A stretch of 7,350 bases of DNA, from the NCBI GenBank assembly GCA_946887065.1, contig CAMPKL010000166.1, positions 1 to 7,350 of the forward strand, read 5' to 3'. How positions within the stretch are numbered: the first letter of the stretch is position 1; every line of letters starts with the position of its first letter. The DNA comes from an uncultured Bryobacterales bacterium. Lineage in GTDB: Bacteria > Acidobacteriota > Terriglobia > Bryobacterales > UBA6623. This document shows, piece after piece, positions 1 to 7,157 of this stretch. The translations under genes and the position numbers were made by a program. Under the pieces are notes generated by a model. That model was not told the DNA's origin. It made no database searches and was given only the letters and a program-made list of their open reading frames with translations.

Positions 1-53
1 GATGTAGCCCTCTCGCCTGGTGGCGGCTCACCAATTTCATTGACGCAACAGGG

Positions 54-81
54 TTGCGGCCAGACGCTTTTCCGATAGAAT
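54..81 (+). promoter_or_regulatory. Candidate promoter just before the DUF1592 gene
   Basis: A good -10 hexamer, TAGAAT (76-81, five of six consensus bases), follows a weak -35, TTGCGG (54-59), with a 16-base spacer. The predicted transcription start is around 87-89, only a few bases before the ATG at 90, so the mRNA would be leaderless or nearly so. No convincing Shine-Dalgarno sequence precedes that ATG, which fits. This is based on motif resemblance to a housekeeping sigma factor consensus only. A further promoter upstream of the window cannot be excluded. Confidence 0.4.
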
Positions 82-89
82 CAGTGTGG

Positions 90-2417
90 ATGTTCAGAAT
101 TGCACTTCGCTGCCTGGCCCTCACGAGCGTTATCGTTCTCGGCACTCTCACTCCCGCTGTAGCTCAGCAGGCCACCCCGGAAGAGTTCAAACAGCGTGTA
201 GCGAGTTTGTTTTCAAGCAATTGCACGCTCTGCCACAACGCGCAAACGGCGTCCGGCGGGCTGAATTTGAACAACTTTTTGTCGCCTTCGTCCATCGCCG
301 AACAACGCGGGGAGTGGGAGCTGATCCTGCAGAAGATGGCCTCGGGCGAAATGCCGCCTGTGGGCATGCCCAAGCCGGCGCAGGCCGACGTCGATGCCGT
401 CACCGCTTTTATCCGCCAGCAATTCGTTGCCGCCGACGCAGCCATCGAGCCCGATCCGGGCCGCGTCACCGCCCGCCGCCTGAACCGGACCGAATACTCC
501 AATACGATCCGTGACCTACTGGGCGTCTCATTCAACGCGCAGAATGATTTCCCTACGGACGATTCCGGACACGGCTTCGACAACATCGGCGATGTGCTGA
601 CCATCTCGCCCATGTTGATGGAGCGCTACATGGCCGCCGCCGAGATGATCGCCTCGCGCGCCATCGGCGCCGATCCTTTGCCGGCGAAACCTATCGAGTG
701 GGAGTACCACAACAAGGACAAGGCCATCCAGCGGCTCGACGTCAGCACCATCCAAGCCTCGCACCGCGTCGACTGGGACGCGGAGTACATCGTACGCTTG
801 GGTCTGCCTGGCGAACGGGCCGAAGATGCCGCACCCGTGCAACTCGGCTTTTGGATGGACGGTGAGTTGATCCACCAGATGACCGCCGAGACGAAGCCTT
901 CCGGCTTGGAATACTTCAATCCGTTTTCGATGGAAGAGTTTCGGCTCACGCTGCCTGCCGGCGACCACGTGTTCCGCGCCGGATTTATTGACGACCCCTT
1001 CGTCAAGACCCTGGCCGAAGAAGACTACTACAAGCGCGACAAGAACAAGTATTTGGAGTCGATCACCTTCGTCGGACCTTTCCCGACCAACGAGGAACCG
1101 GCAAGCCGCAAGAAGATTCTGACCTGCGACCCCGGCACGGGCAAGGCCTGCGTGAACGAGATCATCTCGCGCCTGGCTCGCCGCGCCTACCGCCGTCCAG
1201 TCAGTGAAACCGAGGTCAACGAGCTTGCACGTTTCTTTGACCTGGCTGTGAAAGAGGGCCTGACGCCGGAGCAGGGCATTCAGTTGTCGATCCAGGCGAT
1301 GCTCGTTTCGCCGAACTTCTTGTTCCGCATCGAGCGTGACCCGAACCCGACCGACCCGGAAGCGCACCACAAGATCTCCGACATCGAACTCGCCTCTCGC
1401 CTCAGCTATTTCATCTGGAACTCGATGCCGGATGAAACGCTGCTCAGCCTGGCCGAAGCCGGCAAGCTCAGCGAACCCGCCACGCTGAAGGCTCAAGTGG
1501 ACCGCCTGTTGGCCGATGATCGCGCCGCTTCGTTCGCGGAGAGTTTCGCGGGCCAGTGGCTCGAGATTCGCGCGCTGAGCAGCGTGAACCCCGATCCGGA
1601 GAAATTCCCTTCGTGGAAGCCCGAACTGCGCGACGCGATGAAGACCGAGACGACGCTCTTCTTCAACGCCATCCTGACAGAGAACCGGCCGATGAGCGAC
1701 TTCCTCAACGCCGATTTCACTTTCTTGAACGGGCTGCTGGCCAAGCACTACGGCATCGAGGGCGTGGAAGGCCCGGACTTCCGCCGCGTGGAACTCGACA
1801 CCGCGCAGCGGGGCGGCATCCTCAGCCAGGCGAGCGTACTCACCGTGACCAGCTATCCGACCCGCACCTCGCCGGTGATCCGCGGCAAGTATGTGCTCAA
1901 CAACATCCTCGGAACGCCGCCCCCGCCGCCGCCGCCCAACGTGCCGGCGCTAGACGAAACGTCCGTTGGGCAGAACGCCTCTTTGCGTGAGCAGATGGAA
2001 GCGCACCGGGCCGATCCGGCCTGCGCCACCTGCCACACGCGTATGGACGCCCTCGGCTTTGGTCTTGAGAATTATGACGCCATCGGCAAGTGGCGCACCG
2101 AAGATGGCGCTTTCCCAGTTGACGCCAGTGGCGTCCTACCCAGCGGAGAGTCCTTTGAGAGTCCCAAGGAATTGAGTAAAATACTGCAGCAGCAGTTGCC
2201 GACCTTTGCCCGCAACGTGACCGAGAAGATGTTGACCTACGCCCTGGGCCGCGGCTTGGAGCCGTTCGACCGGGCCACCGTCAACGAGTTGATGACCGAT
2301 CTGGAGAAGGACGAATATCGTTTCCAGACGTTAATTCATGAAGTCGTCCAAAGCTTGCCCTTCCTCGAACGCCGAGGCGAGGCCGTAAGCGAGACGAAGG
2401 AGATTGCACAACGATGA
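90..2417 (+). CDS. Secreted DUF1592-family c-type cytochrome protein (DUF1587/DUF1595/DUF1592/DUF1588/DUF1585)
   Basis: Exported protein of 775 residues that probably carries covalently bound heme c. Seen in the sequence: a Sec-type signal peptide (residues 1-25, AVA before QQ); a first heme motif CTLCH (C45, C48, H49) in a Planctomycete-cytochrome-like N-terminal domain, with candidate distal ligands M83, M88 and M93; a DUF1587-like segment from R125; a beta-rich stretch at about 220-330 that looks like a jelly-roll or carbohydrate-binding insert; DUF1595-like at about 357-420; DUF1592-like at about 429-560; DUF1588-like from R574, including a seven-proline run and a second heme motif CATCH (C645, C648, H649); and DUF1585-like at about 690-765. 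The architecture is complete for the family. Substrate and reaction are unknown to me; electron transfer in the periplasm is inferred from the heme motifs. I chose ATG at 90 because it gives a compact signal peptide; in-frame TTG at 54 and GTG at 84 would lengthen the n-region. The gene overlaps the next one by four bases. Confidence 0.93.
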   Translation: MFRIALRCLALTSVIVLGTLTPAVAQQATPEEFKQRVASLFSSNCTLCHNAQTASGGLNLNNFLSPSSIAEQRGEWELILQKMASGEMPPVGMPKPAQADVDAVTAFIRQQFVAADAAIEPDPGRVTARRLNRTEYSNTIRDLLGVSFNAQNDFPTDDSGHGFDNIGDVLTISPMLMERYMAAAEMIASRAIGADPLPAKPIEWEYHNKDKAIQRLDVSTIQASHRVDWDAEYIVRLGLPGERAEDAAPVQLGFWMDGELIHQMTAETKPSGLEYFNPFSMEEFRLTLPAGDHVFRAGFIDDPFVKTLAEEDYYKRDKNKYLESITFVGPFPTNEEPASRKKILTCDPGTGKACVNEIISRLARRAYRRPVSETEVNELARFFDLAVKEGLTPEQGIQLSIQAMLVSPNFLFRIERDPNPTDPEAHHKISDIELASRLSYFIWNSMPDETLLSLAEAGKLSEPATLKAQVDRLLADDRAASFAESFAGQWLEIRALSSVNPDPEKFPSWKPELRDAMKTETTLFFNAILTENRPMSDFLNADFTFLNGLLAKHYGIEGVEGPDFRRVELDTAQRGGILSQASVLTVTSYPTRTSPVIRGKYVLNNILGTPPPPPPPNVPALDETSVGQNASLREQMEAHRADPACATCHTRMDALGFGLENYDAIGKWRTEDGAFPVDASGVLPSGESFESPKELSKILQQQLPTFARNVTEKMLTYALGRGLEPFDRATVNELMTDLEKDEYRFQTLIHEVVQSLPFLERRGEAVSETKEIAQR
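2397..2402 (+). promoter_or_regulatory. Shine-Dalgarno sequence of the DUF1552 gene
   Basis: AAGGAG lies 11 bases before the ATG at 2414, inside the last codons of the upstream gene. Together with the ATGA overlap (start 2414-2416, upstream stop 2415-2417), it points to translational coupling of the two proteins. Confidence 0.6.
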
Positions 2418-3760
2418 TTACCCGCAAGAAATTAGCCAGACGCACCGTTCTGCGAGGCATCGGAGCCGCGGTCGCCCTACCGTTTATGGACGCGATGGTC
2501 CCGGCGCTCAGGTCGAGCACTGTCCCCGGCGGTAAGCCGGTTCGCATGGCCTTCGTTTATGTGCCCAACGGCATCAACCAGGACCACTGGAGGCCCGACT
2601 ACGAAGGCGAATTCCGCGAAGCCCTGCCGCGCATCCTACAGCCCATGGAGCCGCTCAAGCAGGACATGATGCTGCTGGGAAACTTGACCCAGAACAACGG
2701 CCGAGCCTTGCTCGATGGCCCCGGCGATCACGGCCGCTGCTGCGGCGCCTACCTCACCGGCGTTCACGTCAAGAAGTCCGAGTACGACATTCAAGCCGGC
2801 ATTTCCGCCGACCAGCACGTCGCCAATGCCATCGGCCACAAGACCGCCTTCCCCTCGCTCGAAGTCGGCCTCGAAGACGCCCGCCAGGCCGGCGACTGCG
2901 ACTCCGGCTATTCCTGCGCCTACACCAACAACCTGGCCTGGAAGAGCGAAACGCAACCGCTGCCGCCGATGCTCAACCCACGCGATTTGTTCGAGCGGTT
3001 GTTCGGCGTCGACGCGCACCTGACGCCCGAGGAGCGCAGCCGCAAGAACGGCTTCCGCCAGAGCATTCTCGATTTCGTTACCGCGGACACCAAGAAGCTG
3101 CAGGCCGATCTGGGGCCGACCGACAAGCGTAAGCTCGACGAGTACCTATCGTCGATTCGCTCTATCGAGAGCCAGATCGCCCGCGCCGAGTCAGAGAACG
3201 CTCAGATCGATCCGGGCATCGCCAAGCCCTACGGCGTGCCTTCCGATTTCGCCGAACACTTCCGCTTGATGTCCGACATGATTACCGTCGCCTTCCAGGC
3301 CGATATGACCCGCGTGTTGACCTTCTTAGTCACCCGTGAGGGAACGTCGCGGCCGTACCGCGAGATCGGCATCCGTGACGGTCACCACCCCTGCACTCAC
3401 CACCGCAACAACCCCGAGCTGATCGAGAAGGTGACGAAAATCAACACCTATCACGTCGAGCAGTTCGCCGCCTGGATGCAGCGGCTAAAGGCCATCGATG
3501 AGGGCGGTTCCAGCATCCTCGATAACTCGATGATCATCTACGGCGCCGGTCTGGCGGACGGCAACCGCCACACCCATCACGATCTTCCGGTGATGATGGT
3601 CGGCAAGGGCGGCGGTACCGTCAAGCCCGGCCGCCGCGTCGTGTATCGCCGCGAAACGCCGATCACCAACATGTACCTGTCGATGATGGACCGCATGGGC
3701 GTCGAGATGGAGCAGTTCGCCGACTCCACCGGCCATCTCAACGGCCTCGATTTGGCCTAA
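2414..3760 (+). CDS. DUF1552 family protein with Tat-like signal
   Basis: Protein of 448 residues, full length for DUF1552 (PF07586), the usual gene partner of DUF1592-type cytochromes. The N-terminus has a twin-arginine-like motif (R9-R10, read as RRTVLR) followed by a hydrophobic stretch to about residue 30, so export of a folded protein to the periplasm is likely. Family landmarks seen: the PNGIN segment near residue 51; a GDH motif (D105, H106) leading to LTG; a GYSCAY segment; a His-rich loop (H324, H325, H329, H330); and a C-terminal GKGG and FADSTG. The two neighbouring cysteines C109-C110 and the histidines could bind metal or form disulfides, but no function is demonstrated that I know of. 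The gene starts by ATGA overlap with the cytochrome gene, so the two products are probably made in a fixed ratio and work together. It ends 20 bases before a strong hairpin terminator. Confidence 0.93.
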   Translation: MITRKKLARRTVLRGIGAAVALPFMDAMVPALRSSTVPGGKPVRMAFVYVPNGINQDHWRPDYEGEFREALPRILQPMEPLKQDMMLLGNLTQNNGRALLDGPGDHGRCCGAYLTGVHVKKSEYDIQAGISADQHVANAIGHKTAFPSLEVGLEDARQAGDCDSGYSCAYTNNLAWKSETQPLPPMLNPRDLFERLFGVDAHLTPEERSRKNGFRQSILDFVTADTKKLQADLGPTDKRKLDEYLSSIRSIESQIARAESENAQIDPGIAKPYGVPSDFAEHFRLMSDMITVAFQADMTRVLTFLVTREGTSRPYREIGIRDGHHPCTHHRNNPELIEKVTKINTYHVEQFAAWMQRLKAIDEGGSSILDNSMIIYGAGLADGNRHTHHDLPVMMVGKGGGTVKPGRRVVYRRETPITNMYLSMMDRMGVEMEQFADSTGHLNGLDLA

Positions 3761-3780
3761 GTCGATAGTTCGGAAACAAG

Positions 3781-3810
3781 AAAAGCCCGCAGCGTAAGCC
3801 GCGGGCTTTT
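3781..3810. terminator. Bidirectional intrinsic terminator between convergent operons
   Basis: A perfect 10-base inverted repeat, AAAAGCCCGC (3781-3790) and GCGGGCTTTT (3801-3810), encloses a 10-base loop. The GC-rich stem core is flanked by A and T runs, so it can end transcription on both strands. It sits between the stop of the DUF1552 gene (3760) and the stop of the minus-strand nucleoside hydrolase (3833), where a shared terminator is expected. On the minus strand the T tract is extended by further Ts. Confidence 0.88.
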
Positions 3811-3832
3811 CGATTTCGGTTCGCCGCGAAGG

Positions 3833-4924
3833 CTACTTCGGCGGCTCCTTGGCCGCCTCTTGTTCTCTCTTCAGTTTTTCTTCTTCTTCTTTCTTGATCT
3901 CCGCTTCGATGAGCGCTTTGAACCGAGGCGGCAGTTCGCGCTCGGCCGGCTCGGCGGCGACGCATTCGCGGTACGCGGCGACGATCTTCTCTTTCTGCGC
4001 GGCGTCGGCGGTCAAATAGCGGTGCGTGCCCGCGGACGAAGTCGTGAACTTGGTGCTGCCGTCGTCAAGCACTTCAATCGTTCCCGGTTCCGACAAGCCA
4101 AAATAACTCGCATCGGGGCGCGCGGCGTAAAGCGCGGCCGCCAGGTCCCCGCCGGGCGCGTCGTAAGGCATGGTTCCGGCGGCTCGGTAAGCGTCCACCA
4201 CCGGATGCCGAGGCGCCCAGTTGAAATCGTTCTCAATGCTTTCCGCCGGGTAGGCTAACTGTTCACCTAACTCGTGACCTGCCGCGACGATGGGCGTCGG
4301 CCACTCGCTGAACAGCTTCTTTGCCGCCGCGATATCAGTCTTCACGTTGTACGTTGGCTCACCCGAGGGGAACGCGCCCGCGGTTACGGCCAGGAATTTC
4401 ACTTTCGCGCTGATCAGTTCCTTGGCGCCGTTGAGCGTCAGCACTCGAGCCAAGTTCGTCGCGGGCCCGGTGAGCACGACGATCGCATTCTGATCGTCGT
4501 AAGCGGTCATCGCGTTGCGGATCAGCGCCGCCGGATCGGCCGTGTCGATGATGCGTTCGACGTCCGACTGATAAAGCGCTTCGCCGGCGTCATTCTTCTC
4601 CGCCAGCACCTTGGCCAGCACGGGCGTTTCGCTTGGTCCCGGACCTGTCTCGGCGAGGCCGATGGTGCCCACGTTTTCGCGGCGGAAGCGCTCGGGGATG
4701 TTGCGGTTTGCGACCGCGGCGATGAAGCGATTGAGCGCCTCGCAGTAAGCCGCTGCGCTCAGACTCGGCGTCGTGATGCTGATCGAGGCCACAACCGTAG
4801 AGACGTCTTTGCGTCCCTGCGCGCCGTAGAGCAACGCCAGGGCCAGTACGTCATCGATCCCATTGCCGATGTCGCTGTCGAATAGGATGCCGAGCGGCGG
4901 AAGTTCTTTAGGGGTCGCCTGCAT
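3833..4924 (-). CDS. Inosine-uridine preferring nucleoside hydrolase family protein
   Basis: Protein of 363 residues resembling calcium-dependent nucleoside N-ribohydrolases, which split nucleosides into base and ribose. Seen: the N-terminal Asp cluster D16, D18, N21, D24, D25 followed by LAL, a variant of the family's DTDPGxDDxxAL calcium and ribose site; a TGPATN loop (152-157); E189, N193 and D197 at the usual EFNxxxDPEAA site; and G259-D260, where classical enzymes have His-Asp. The catalytic histidine of classical IunH is thus missing, so substrate or mechanism may differ. There is no signal peptide, so a cytoplasmic location is likely, unlike its exported neighbours. The C-terminus (about 343-363) is a charged Lys/Glu tail. 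An in-frame stop lies four codons upstream of the ATG, which limits the start. No Shine-Dalgarno sequence is evident at normal spacing; GGAGGAG lies much further upstream. The gene probably shares a transcript with the lipoprotein gene 54 bases before it. Confidence 0.88.
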   Translation of the reverse strand: MQATPKELPPLGILFDSDIGNGIDDVLALALLYGAQGRKDVSTVVASISITTPSLSAAAYCEALNRFIAAVANRNIPERFRRENVGTIGLAETGPGPSETPVLAKVLAEKNDAGEALYQSDVERIIDTADPAALIRNAMTAYDDQNAIVVLTGPATNLARVLTLNGAKELISAKVKFLAVTAGAFPSGEPTYNVKTDIAAAKKLFSEWPTPIVAAGHELGEQLAYPAESIENDFNWAPRHPVVDAYRAAGTMPYDAPGGDLAAALYAARPDASYFGLSEPGTIEVLDDGSTKFTTSSAGTHRYLTADAAQKEKIVAAYRECVAAEPAERELPPRFKALIEAEIKKEEEEKLKREQEAAKEPPK

Positions 4925-4978
4925 TGTAAACCGTTATCAGATTAACAGCTTGGGGCTCCTCCCGCGCCCGTTTTGTGT

Positions 4979-6178
4979 TCAGTACATCACCGCGAACATT
5001 CCGTCCGGGAGAGCCATTGCCGTGGCGAAACTCCAAGCCGGCACGCCTTCCGCGCTGCCGCGCAACTCAAGCGCTTCGCCGCTCTTGTCGTAAATCTGCC
5101 AGTGAACCGTTCCGCCCTTGCCCCAGCCGCCGACTTCTGTCCAAACGAGCAGAATCTCACCCTTCCCGTTCTGCGCCAGCGAAGGATGTTTGCGCGCCGA
5201 CTTCTCACCCGGCGCCGGGATCGGCTCCGCGGTCATTGCGCCGCTTTCGACGTCGATGGGCGCGAACCAAACCTGGCCATCTGTTTCCCAACTGACCAAA
5301 AGACCAGCTGGGCCTTGAGAGAACGAAGCCGAACTCATCGGGCAGGAACTGATCTGCCAGCGCTGCAGCATCGAGTTCTTGAAGGTCTCACCATAGTCTG
5401 TAGACGCCAACAAGAATCCGTCCCGATTCTCGATCGCCCGTGCGGTGCGATACCAGGCAGCAACCTTACCGCCGTCGCCAGCGAACAAGTGAGCGCTGCA
5501 GCAGCCGCAAGCGCCTAGCGCCGCGTCGGAAATCGCCGTCTCTTCGCCAAAAGTTTCGCCGTCGTCCGTTGAGCGAGCCAGGTACAACTGACGTCCGGCT
5601 TCGGCGGGCGCCGAGCCGGTAGCGGAAGCGTGCCATGCCGCGTAGACGTTGCCTTCGCCGTCGGCGGCAACCGTACCGCCGCCGTCGAGGGCGAAGGTGT
5701 ATTGCATTAGGTTGCGTTGTTCGGTGAAACCGCCCTGGCCGTCGGAGTGCGAATACAGGAGCGGCGTGCCGTTGTAGGGGCTGTCAGCGGGCTGTTCGGG
5801 ATTGAGCGGGCCCTTCGGCTGGGCAACGCCCGAGCCGTTCCAAGCCACGTGGATTCGCCCGTCGGCTCCGAGAGCGATCTCGCCCCCGCGAATCGTGCCG
5901 CCGGAAAGCGCGCTTCCCGCCTGGCTGTTCACACGGACCGGTTCCCCAAATGTCGCCGCATTGTCCCGCGACGTCGTATAGAACAGATTGCCGCTGGTAT
6001 TCTCGCCCGCATAGTAGAGCAAGTGTAGGACGCCGTCGCCTTGCACAACCCGCGGCTGAATTCCGCCGGCCGGCACGCGCAGCAGCGTCACGTCCGTTGG
6101 TTCGGCCGGCTGACTGCAACCCGCTAGCAATAACGAAAAAACAAGGCCCAAACGTCCGAGCAAAGGGTTCACGTACAC
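4979..6178 (-). CDS. Sialidase-like (BNR/Asp-box) lipoprotein
   Basis: About 399 residues from a GTG start at 6178. Seen: a short signal with lipobox LLAGC (lipidated C21), then a beta-propeller-like body with three Asp-box motifs of the SxDxGxTF type (residues about 70-77, degenerate; 203-210; 259-266) and repeated 'VxAAW/HVAW' strands. These mark the sialidase/BNR superfamily fold. I cannot see the full arginine triad of true sialidases, so enzyme activity is uncertain and binding of glycans or other ligands is equally possible. A CGCC motif (C224, C226, C227) and a later CPM (C279) suggest a metal site or disulfides. Start choice: GTG 6178 and GTG 6172 both give a normal lipoprotein leader, and a -10-like TATACT ends six bases before 6178. 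ATG 6229 (or TTG 6232) lies behind an AGGAG but would give an unusually long n-region, so it remains the alternative. The product is anchored in a membrane, facing the periplasm or outside. Confidence 0.82.
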   Translation of the reverse strand: MYVNPLLGRLGLVFSLLLAGCSQPAEPTDVTLLRVPAGGIQPRVVQGDGVLHLLYYAGENTSGNLFYTTSRDNAATFGEPVRVNSQAGSALSGGTIRGGEIALGADGRIHVAWNGSGVAQPKGPLNPEQPADSPYNGTPLLYSHSDGQGGFTEQRNLMQYTFALDGGGTVAADGEGNVYAAWHASATGSAPAEAGRQLYLARSTDDGETFGEETAISDAALGACGCCSAHLFAGDGGKVAAWYRTARAIENRDGFLLASTDYGETFKNSMLQRWQISSCPMSSASFSQGPAGLLVSWETDGQVWFAPIDVESGAMTAEPIPAPGEKSARKHPSLAQNGKGEILLVWTEVGGWGKGGTVHWQIYDKSGEALELRGSAEGVPAWSFATAMALPDGMFAVMY

Positions 6179-6184
6179 GGGGGC

Positions 6185-6190
6185 AGTATA
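6185..6190 (-). promoter_or_regulatory. Candidate -10 element of the lipoprotein gene
   Basis: Read on the minus strand this is TATACT, five of six bases of the -10 consensus. Exactly six bases separate it from the GTG at 6178, which would place the transcription start on or next to the start codon and make the mRNA leaderless. No good -35 is seen at the right distance. If translation instead starts at 6229 this site lies inside the gene and is fortuitous. Confidence 0.3.
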
Positions 6191-6258
6191 AACCAGCTGG
6201 CCGCGCCCGAAACATTCCAACGCGGCCATCAATCTCCTGAGTGCGGGGCCGTCTCCGC

Positions 6259-6266
6259 AGGAGGTG
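6259..6266 (+). promoter_or_regulatory. Strong Shine-Dalgarno sequence of the small acidic protein gene
   Basis: AGGAGGTG, close to the full anti-Shine-Dalgarno complement, lies eight bases before the ATG at 6275. It fixes that start and shows that the genome does use Shine-Dalgarno initiation. A 5-base inverted repeat (TGCGG/CCGCA) sits directly before it, too weak to call a regulatory hairpin. Confidence 0.85.
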
Positions 6267-6274
6267 GAATAGCT

Positions 6275-6706
6275 ATGACCAAAAGATTTCTAGTTCTCGC
6301 GTTGAGCCTCTCTTTCTTTCTAGCGGCGGGATTCGCACAGTACGGCTCGCTGTCGCATCGAGAGGTTAAAGAACTCGTCGATGACACGCACGAGTTGGCG
6401 GCTCACTTCCAAGATGACTTCGACGAGGCCCTTGGAGAAAGCATCGTCGACGAAACCAAGTTGGAAGGAAATTACAACGAGCGTGCCGACGATCTTGAAG
6501 ACCACCTGAACCAGGCGAAGGAGGAGGTCGGCGAACCCGATGAATTCCGCGAGCACCTGGACGCAGCCATGCAGGCCGCGTTCGACGTCAACGAGATGAT
6601 GGGCGCCAACCGCTTCCCCGAAAAACTCGGCCGTGATTGGGACGTAATCCGAGGCAAACTCAATGTCTTGGCTGCGGTCGCGGGCCTGAAGCCCCTGGCG
6701 CGCTAA
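6275..6706 (+). CDS. Small acidic secreted helical protein, function unknown
   Basis: Protein of 143 residues. A clear Sec signal peptide (residues 1-21, KR n-region, hydrophobic core, GFA before QY) precedes a strongly acidic mature part predicted by eye to be almost wholly alpha-helical, rich in Asp, Glu, Leu and Ala with heptad-like spacing and no cysteine. It ends with a segment around W122 (WDVIRGKLNVLA). This resembles short uncharacterised secreted proteins of Acidobacteriota and deltaproteobacterial lineages that end in a similar 'W..VR..LN.LA' pattern; that comparison is from memory and weak. No catalytic motif is seen. A periplasmic helical-bundle or ion-binding role would fit, but I cannot assign one. 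The start is fixed by a strong Shine-Dalgarno sequence. The gene is divergent from the lipoprotein gene and convergent with the next gene, whose stop lies 12 bases away, so it is probably a single-gene unit. Confidence 0.85.
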   Translation: MTKRFLVLALSLSFFLAAGFAQYGSLSHREVKELVDDTHELAAHFQDDFDEALGESIVDETKLEGNYNERADDLEDHLNQAKEEVGEPDEFREHLDAAMQAAFDVNEMMGANRFPEKLGRDWDVIRGKLNVLAAVAGLKPLAR

Positions 6707-6718
6707 GCAGATGAAGGG

Positions 6719-7153
6719 CTACAACAGCCGCTTCAGCCGGATCTTTGGCGGTTCCCGGTTATCTTCGTTGCGACGCTCGTTGACAGGAAATTCGGCCCCG
6801 CTCACTGCATCGACGGCTTTGGTGCGTTCGCGCGTCAGCTCCAACTCGCCTTCAATGACTTTACCTTCGTAGCGGTAGGTGACCAGATTGACCTGGTTGC
6901 CGGCTTGTTCCCGGGCGACGACAACGAAGTAAAGTTGGTCCCCGTCGATGCCCCCCTCGGTGAACGGGCTGCTGCCAATGTCTTCATAGAGCTTGCCGCC
7001 CAGCGTGACGCCGTCTTGAATGAACTGGAAGGAGATGTCCGTCGAGCCTCCCCGGCGGCCGGGGACTTGGCCCAGCCAGATGCCGGACAGATCGGCGGCC
7101 GCCAGCCCCTGGGCCAGAATCAAGCCGCCGAAGAAAAGCCCAAGCCCGCGCAT
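6719..7153 (-). CDS. Small secreted protein downstream of a DUF1552 gene, function unknown
   Basis: Protein of 144 residues. I place the start at ATG 7153 rather than further upstream because it gives a clean signal peptide (residues 1-20, LAA then AD) and begins four bases after the stop of the DUF1552 gene; an upstream start at 7273 would read out of frame through that gene. The mature part starts ADLSGIW and has alternating polar and hydrophobic beta strands (GVTLGGKLY, DQLYFVVV, VTYRYEG, IEGELELTR), suggesting a small beta-barrel or lipocalin-like fold. Proteins of this look are frequent in Acidobacteriota genomes; I know of no proven role. The Shine-Dalgarno sequence is weak (AAGAG), so translation is likely coupled to the DUF1552 gene upstream. 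The close spacing suggests it works with that DUF1592/DUF1552 cassette. The C-terminus is basic (KIRLKRLL). Confidence 0.85.
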   Translation of the reverse strand: MRGLGLFFGGLILAQGLAAADLSGIWLGQVPGRRGGSTDISFQFIQDGVTLGGKLYEDIGSSPFTEGGIDGDQLYFVVVAREQAGNQVNLVTYRYEGKVIEGELELTRERTKAVDAVSGAEFPVNERRNEDNREPPKIRLKRLL

Positions 7154-7157
7154 CCAA

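Noticed and set aside
54..89. TTG at 54 or GTG at 84 as start of the cytochrome gene
   Set aside because: They add up to 12 residues including Asp and Glu before the signal peptide, and no ribosome binding site precedes them; ATG 90 gives a better leader.
528..1748. Long open frame of 406 codons on the minus strand, opposite the cytochrome gene
   Set aside because: It lies wholly antisense to a gene with a complete recognised domain architecture. Its translation has no recognisable motif and is Arg/Val/Gly-rich, as expected of a shadow frame in GC-rich DNA.
4274..4885. Plus-strand open frame of 203 codons opposite the nucleoside hydrolase
   Set aside because: Arg-rich translation with no motif, antisense to a gene with clear family motifs; a codon-structure shadow.
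4929..4945. GTTATC/GATTAAC imperfect palindrome between the lipoprotein and nucleoside hydrolase genes, as an operator or terminator
   Set aside because: Short, with a one-base bulge, AT-rich and lacking a T tract; nothing ties it to a regulator. I see no terminator in this 54-base gap.
6242..6258. TGCGG/CCGCA hairpin just before the Shine-Dalgarno sequence at 6259, as a riboswitch or thermosensor
   Set aside because: Only a 5-base stem, it barely touches the Shine-Dalgarno sequence, and such pairs are expected by chance in GC-rich DNA.
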